NCBI GenBank assembly: GCA_002500505.1
Contig: DLRM01000008.1
Coordinates: 1-64,000, forward strand
Source: Planctomycetes bacterium UBA7888
GTDB taxonomy: Bacteria > Planctomycetota > UBA1135
Length of the DNA stretch: 64,000 nucleotides
Direction of reading: 5' to 3'
In this document: piece after piece, positions 60,078-64,000 of the stretch
Numbering within the stretch: position 1 is the stretch's first letter
How the letters are laid out: every line of letters begins with the position of its first letter
Notes under the pieces: generated by a model
Told to the model about the DNA's origin: nothing
Database searches by the model: none
Seen by the model: only the letters and a program-made list of their open reading frames with translations
Position numbers and translations under genes: made by a program

Positions 60078-61543
60078 TACTTCGCTTGGACCAAAAGAGA
60101 GGGGCCTTTTTTACCAACTACGCACACAGGACTTCCCGATTCGAGAAAATCTCCGGTACTAACGGCGTCAAAAGGTTCACCTTGGAGTAATACAGTACCA
60201 GCGGGACGGAGAGAAGTTCGGCAAATCCCTTCCTTACCGACCAATTCCGCTAATTGAGTCCCGGAGTTACTGGCTTCACTCGGAATGGGCCCCCCGAAAT
60301 CGTCAGAAGGAGAAGTCGTCAGAAAAGAACCCACTCGGGTTTTAACCAACTTCCTAACCGTGAAGACGGCTAAACATGGCGCCACGAGAAACACACCCAA
60401 GAGAGTGAGAAGATTGTCCCGGAAAGCCCCCTCCTGAATGGTGCCCTCGGGGAAGACAAAGTCCTGCATCGCAAGAAGAAGACCAGCCAATAACATCACA
60501 CCTCCAATGGCGCCGGAAAAAATTGTGCCAGGCATCACGAACACCTCAACGGCCAGAAGGAGGAGGCCGCCAACAACCAGGAGGACTTCGGTCCACTCTG
60601 CAAGCCCAACCAGATAACCATGAAAAAGAAAGATGCCCATCGTAATTGCAGCGGCAAGTTCGGGAGCGCCAAGCCCCGGCATATTGAAAGCAAGGACCAC
60701 AAAAAAGGCTGATGCCAACATGAGCAACCAAGACCAGGAGCCAATGAACTGCACCAGAGACTCTGACCAATTGGCTTGAACTCGATGAAGGGGTCGATCT
60801 GAGAGTGCCAGGATAGAGAGAACGGAAGCTAAATCTTCAGCAACGGAATCACAGTAGCCAAATTCAAGGGCCTGTTCGGTCGTCAGAGTCAAAAGTTCTC
60901 CCGACGCACATATCGTTTCTAGAAATTTCGGACTCTCTCCTTTCCTTAAAAGATCCTGAAATTCCTGGCCCGAAACAACTTGCCGTTCACCTCGGAGAGA
61001 AACTCGTTTGAGCTCAATGCCATTATCCACAAAGGCCTCAGCGATTCGCGTATCTCGACCATGAAGTTCCGCCCAGGAGCGAAACTCTGCCCGAAAAGCC
61101 GAGTTCATTTTTTCTTGAACATCGTCGTCCAACTCAGGCATAATCCCGCCTGGACCCACCTGAATCGGCATGGCTGCCCCAATGCTGGCACCCGGACGCA
61201 TCATGATTTGGTCACAGGCCATCGCAAGATAACTGCCTGCAGAAAGTGCTTGGTGTCGAACGAGACAAACAGTTTCCATTTCTTTGCCAATCAAATCCAA
61301 GCGCTGGCCCAATCGCTTCATCAACTCAATTTCGCCGCCTGGAGTGTCTAACTCCAACACAAAAACTTCAGCTCGGGCAAGGGTGGCTTCCTCCTCAGCT
61401 CGACGCAAGATAGAGGCCCAGGATTCTTGCAGAGGTCCCTCTAGGCGAAGGGTATAAATCGGCGCCAAGGACTCAACTCCGGGCGGAGTCAATGTCTGTT
61501 GCGGAAGACAGGCTCCCAAGAAGAGCAAGAAGCTCAAAACCAC
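60077..61543 (-). CDS. NfeD-type membrane-bound ClpP-class serine protease (long form)
   Basis: 488 aa from a GTG at 61543; an in-frame stop lies just upstream. The first 12 residues MVLSFLLFLGAC form a lipoprotein-like signal. The ClpP/SppA-class domain (about 30-230) has LELDTPGGEI, the catalytic serine S101 in ALSAGSYLAMACDQ, GASIGAAMPI and a lysine at 145 that fits the Ser-Lys dyad. Four to six membrane helices (about 265-405) and a C-terminal NfeD OB domain (LVGKEGICRTSLRPAGTVLLQGEPFD) follow. It starts 25 bases after selC. Confidence 0.92.
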   Translation of the reverse strand: MVLSFLLFLGACLPQQTLTPPGVESLAPIYTLRLEGPLQESWASILRRAEEEATLARAEVFVLELDTPGGEIELMKRLGQRLDLIGKEMETVCLVRHQALSAGSYLAMACDQIMMRPGASIGAAMPIQVGPGGIMPELDDDVQEKMNSAFRAEFRSWAELHGRDTRIAEAFVDNGIELKRVSLRGERQVVSGQEFQDLLRKGESPKFLETICASGELLTLTTEQALEFGYCDSVAEDLASVLSILALSDRPLHRVQANWSESLVQFIGSWSWLLMLASAFFVVLAFNMPGLGAPELAAAITMGIFLFHGYLVGLAEWTEVLLVVGGLLLLAVEVFVMPGTIFSGAIGGVMLLAGLLLAMQDFVFPEGTIQEGAFRDNLLTLLGVFLVAPCLAVFTVRKLVKTRVGSFLTTSPSDDFGGPIPSEASNSGTQLAELVGKEGICRTSLRPAGTVLLQGEPFDAVSTGDFLESGSPVCVVGKKGPSLLVQAK

Positions 61544-61567
61544 GGGCTCAGTATAGGATAGTCAGTG

Positions 61568-61663
61568 TGGCGGGAGTGCATGGGAATCGAACCCACCGGG
61601 CCCGTCCTAAACGGCCCCCAACGGCTTTGAAGGCCGTGCGGGGCCCAGCCCCGAACCACTCCC
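61568..61663 (-). tRNA. selC: tRNA-Sec (anticodon UCA)
   Basis: A 96-base tRNA with features of tRNA-Sec. The anticodon arm is ACGGC, CTTCAAA, GCCGT with UCA at 61628-61630. The acceptor is long (GGGAGTGG against GCACTCCC; seven pairs plus a G opposite G at position 8). It has an extended D-stem (CGGGGC/GCCCCG), a 5-base T-stem around TTCGATT and a long variable arm. Discriminator G and CCA are encoded. It lies 20 bases after selD on the same strand. Confidence 0.95.
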
Positions 61664-61683
61664 ACCAAGATTCTAACCTTGGC

Positions 61684-62718
61684 TTAGCCTAATGCCACGA
61701 GGCTTTCGCCTTCTTCTACCTCGCCCACCCACGTGGCCACTTCGCCCTCGGGTAGGGCTTTGAGAAATGCCTCCTGCTGCTCAGGAGGAATAGCTAACAG
61801 TAATCCGCCTGAAGTCTCGGCGTCAAAGCCGATTCCTGCGACCCATTCAGGAACACTCGAGGCCACCTGGACACGCCCCTCCAAACTAATTCGCCCTCGA
61901 GAGCTTCCCCCGGAAAAAACGCCCGCCGCGGCCAATTCGGCAGCACCCTCATAAAAGGGCAGAGAGAGTGCGCGCAAAAGTAGGCGAACTCCCGAAGCGG
62001 AAGCCAAGTTTGCAGCATGACCAAGGAGGCCAAAACCAGTAATGTCGGTTCCCGCTTTCACCCCCACTTGACGAGCTGCATGGGCCGCATTTTTGTTGAG
62101 ATGAGCCATGCCTCGTTGAGCTTCCTCCACGACAGCGTCCGAAGCTTCTCCCCGACTAACGCTAGTCGTGATACTCCCCGTACCCAAAGGCTTTGTGAGG
62201 TAAAGCAAATCACCGGGACGAGCCCCTTGATTGGTCATAAGCTGGTTTTCTTCGACTTCTCCAAAGACCGCGAACCCAAACAACGGTTCTTGAGAGCGAA
62301 CGGTGTGGCCGCCGACCCACAGGGCACCGGCTTCTTGAACTTTCTTTGCGGCCGCCGCAAAAATAGGTGACAAGGTTGGCTCTTCCCACTCTTCAGGAAA
62401 GCCCGCTAAATTGAGAACCACATCGGGTTCACCCCCCATGGCCCAAATATCGGACAAAGCATTGGCGGCTGCGATAGCACCATATGCGGCAGGATCATCA
62501 ACGACGGGAGGGAAAAAATCTGTGGAATAGAGGCGGATTTTTCCGGAAGCAGAACGAACCGCTCCCGCATCGTCGAACCCAGAGGGTCCCACGATTAATC
62601 GGTCAGAGTCAGCCGCTGGAGCGACTGTACGCAGAACCTGCGCCAGCTCGCCCTGAGGGAGTTTGGCGGCTCAACCGCTACAAGCTGCGTATTCCGTGAG
62701 GCGTTTGCTTCGTGTCAT
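61684..62718 (-). CDS. selD: Selenide, water dikinase SelD, itself a selenoprotein (Sec16)
   Basis: It makes selenophosphate, the selenium donor for SelA. The frame runs from the ATG at 62716-62718 through an in-frame TGA at 62671-62673 (codon 16) to 61684, 344 aa. The start region reads MTRSKRLTEYAACSG-U-AAKLPQG: C13 and Sec16 sit at the known SelD active-site Cys/Sec positions, followed by lysine 19. Downstream are FDDAGAV, STDFFPPVVDDP, AAANALSDIWAMGGEP, GGHTV, GTDITGFGLLGHA and ETSGGLLLA, all family motifs. Reading TGA as stop would lose the first 42 residues. selA lies upstream and selC downstream. Confidence 0.95.
62641..62668 (-). promoter_or_regulatory. Candidate bacterial SECIS element in selD
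   Basis: Three bases past the UGA the RNA can fold as CGCCA pairing with UGGCG, with an inner CUC/GAG and CC/GG stem and an apical loop UCAG about 15-18 bases from the UGA. Position and size fit bacterial SECIS hairpins that bind SelB. Fold drawn by eye. Confidence 0.65.
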
Positions 62719-62806
62719 GCCTGGATTTTAGGCCATTTCCCCTTCCAGTTCGACTTCTAGGCCCCGAGGAAGAAATGATCCACGAAAAGGCACTCAAAAG
62801 GAAGCC

Positions 62807-64000
62807 TCAAGCGAGACTAGAGGATAAAAGAAAAGCAAGCTCTTCCGGTGTGGCGCTTAGAGTGCGTACATCAAGCAAAACCGCTTCACCTTGAATTCTG
62901 GAGAAAATGGGCGGGGTTCCATTTCGAAGTTTCAGGGCAAAGTCTTCCGCCGAAAATCCTTCAACTTGAAGAAGGAGCCCAATGCTGGGAAGAGGCTCAT
63001 TGGGGGAAGCTCCAGAGCCAACGCGCCCTTCGCAGGAAGCGACATCAACCGAAATTCCCGGGCAACTTTGGACTATCTGAGAGGCCATCAAATCCGCTGT
63101 CTTCTGGAGTTGCTCCACCGCACGACCCAGCATGGAAAGGCCCGGAATATGAGAACAAGCTACCTCCTCACCCAAGGCGTGCAATCTCAAAGTGGCCTCT
63201 AGGGCTGCCAGAATTGTTTTGTCTAGTCTCAGGCAACGGGTCATCATGTTTCGGCGAAGCTTTTCGACCAACGGGGTGGCCCCAACAATGAGGCCTGCTT
63301 GAGGACCGCCCAAGAGCTTATCCCCAGAAAAGCTGACCAAATCACAACCGGCTTCTAAAGCCGAGGGGACGGTGGGTTCCCCAGACAGCCCGGGAAGATG
63401 GGCTCCATTAAAAACGCCGGAACCTAGGTCATATACAAAAGGAACGCCGCGCTCGTGGCATAAAGATGCGAGCTCTTCCAAACTCGGCTCACCCTCAAAA
63501 CCAGAGATTTCGAAGTTGGATGGATGAGCCTTGAAAAGACAGGCAACATCAGGATCCTCTAAAGCGGACTCGTAATCCGAAAGATGAACTCGGTTAGTGG
63601 TTCCAATTTCCAGCATGGTTGCCCCTGCGGCGGAAATGACTTCGGGCATTCGATAGGAACCCCCTATTTCAACAAGCTCTCTTCTTGCGACAACCACCTT
63701 TCTTTCCTGAGCCAAGGAAGACAACATGAGCAAAACAGCAGCGGCATTGTTGTTTACTGCAAGCCCATCCTCGGTCCCAGAAAGTTGAGCCAGTAATTGA
63801 GCAATGGTTTTGTCACGTCGACCGCGCCCCCCTGTCTCTCGGCTAATCTCAACAGTGCCATATTGGGCAACTTGATTCGCCGCTGTTATCGCTTCAGAAG
63901 CCCAAGGTGCCCTACCTAGATTGGTATGAAGAACAACACCTGTACCATTTTGCGCTCCAACCAAGCTCATCGCAGGCAAGAGAGCAAGACGCCCTTCGAC
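62807..64000 (-). CDS. selA: L-seryl-tRNA(Sec) selenium transferase SelA (N-terminus beyond window)
   Basis: A PLP enzyme converting seryl-tRNA-Sec to selenocysteyl-tRNA-Sec. 397 codons are visible; the frame is open to the right edge, so the N-terminal part is missing. Seen: GTGVVLHTNLGRAPWASEA, the SRETGGRGRRD segment, AVNNNAAAVLLML, ELVEIGGSYRMPEV, EIGTTNRVHLSDYE, KAHPSNFEISGF, YDLGSGVF and the PLP lysine in SFSGDKLLGGPQAG. The gap to selD is 88 bases, so a selA-selD-selC unit is likely. selB is not in the window. Confidence 0.95.
   Translation of the reverse strand, partial: VEGRLALLPAMSLVGAQNGTGVVLHTNLGRAPWASEAITAANQVAQYGTVEISRETGGRGRRDKTIAQLLAQLSGTEDGLAVNNNAAAVLLMLSSLAQERKVVVARRELVEIGGSYRMPEVISAAGATMLEIGTTNRVHLSDYESALEDPDVACLFKAHPSNFEISGFEGEPSLEELASLCHERGVPFVYDLGSGVFNGAHLPGLSGEPTVPSALEAGCDLVSFSGDKLLGGPQAGLIVGATPLVEKLRRNMMTRCLRLDKTILAALEATLRLHALGEEVACSHIPGLSMLGRAVEQLQKTADLMASQIVQSCPGISVDVASCEGRVGSGASPNEPLPSIGLLLQVEGFSAEDFALKLRNGTPPIFSRIQGEAVLLDVRTLSATPEELAFLLSSSLA

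Noticed and set aside
62593..62718. Reading selD as a truncated pseudogene because of the TGA
   Set aside because: The TGA lies exactly at the known Sec position of SelD, the frame is conserved on both sides, and selA and selC are adjacent.

Overview
The window is a gene-dense bacterial chromosome segment of moderate GC. I see no insertion sequence, prophage or CRISPR array. The envelope is Gram-negative-like: a GmhB-type heptose phosphatase, a polyprenyl-phosphate glycosylphosphotransferase and several lipoproteins. Many secreted solenoid, beta-sandwich and carboxypeptidase-regulatory-like proteins, a CehA/McbA-type metallohydrolase pair and a FloA/NfeD operon suggest a Planctomycetota-like member of the PVC group. 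That assignment is inference from protein style, not from a marker phylogeny.

Layout. 0-7.4 kb: the start of a response regulator, rpoN, a membrane protein with one haem-type motif, efp, a LOG-family protein, gmhB, a degenerate histidine-kinase-like protein and a two-gene exopolysaccharide unit. 7.4-21.2 kb: one long minus-strand array carrying two accessory ATP synthase genes, atpBEFHAGDC, aspS, infC, rpmI, rplT, pheS and pheT. infC has no ATG/GTG/TTG start and appears to begin at AUC behind a strong Shine-Dalgarno sequence. 21.3-38 kb: ndk; a TPR lipoprotein; accA followed by an ECF sigma factor, its anti-sigma factor and an HtrA-like protein that has lost its catalytic triad; purL (with two PurS-like N-terminal units) and purQ; a ChaN-like protein; a Fur-family regulator overlapping purD; an NtrC-type regulator with an altered GAFTGA loop; and pepN. 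38-41 kb: tRNA-Arg, tRNA-His and tRNA-Leu, then ThiF/MoeB-like, cysteine-desulfurase-like and MobA-like genes. 41-56.7 kb: secreted proteins of mostly unknown function, including two tandem paralogue pairs. 56.7-64 kb: gshA, a small membrane protein, floA, two NfeD-type genes, then selC, selD and selA.

The most notable system is the selenocysteine locus selA-selD-selC. SelD is itself a selenoprotein: an in-frame UGA at 62671-62673 sits at its active site, followed at once by a SECIS-like hairpin. An annotation that treats UGA only as stop would miss the first 42 residues including the active site. Other points of interest are the AUC start of infC, the RpoE-RseA-MucD-like cassette with a dead protease, the GAFPDA loop in a window that also encodes RpoN, the ThiF/desulfurase/MobA-like cluster in a Sec-using genome, and paired secreted paralogues with matching terminators. 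Genes are tightly packed, with many 1- or 4-base start/stop overlaps and three convergent pairs that share an identical TTAG stop overlap.
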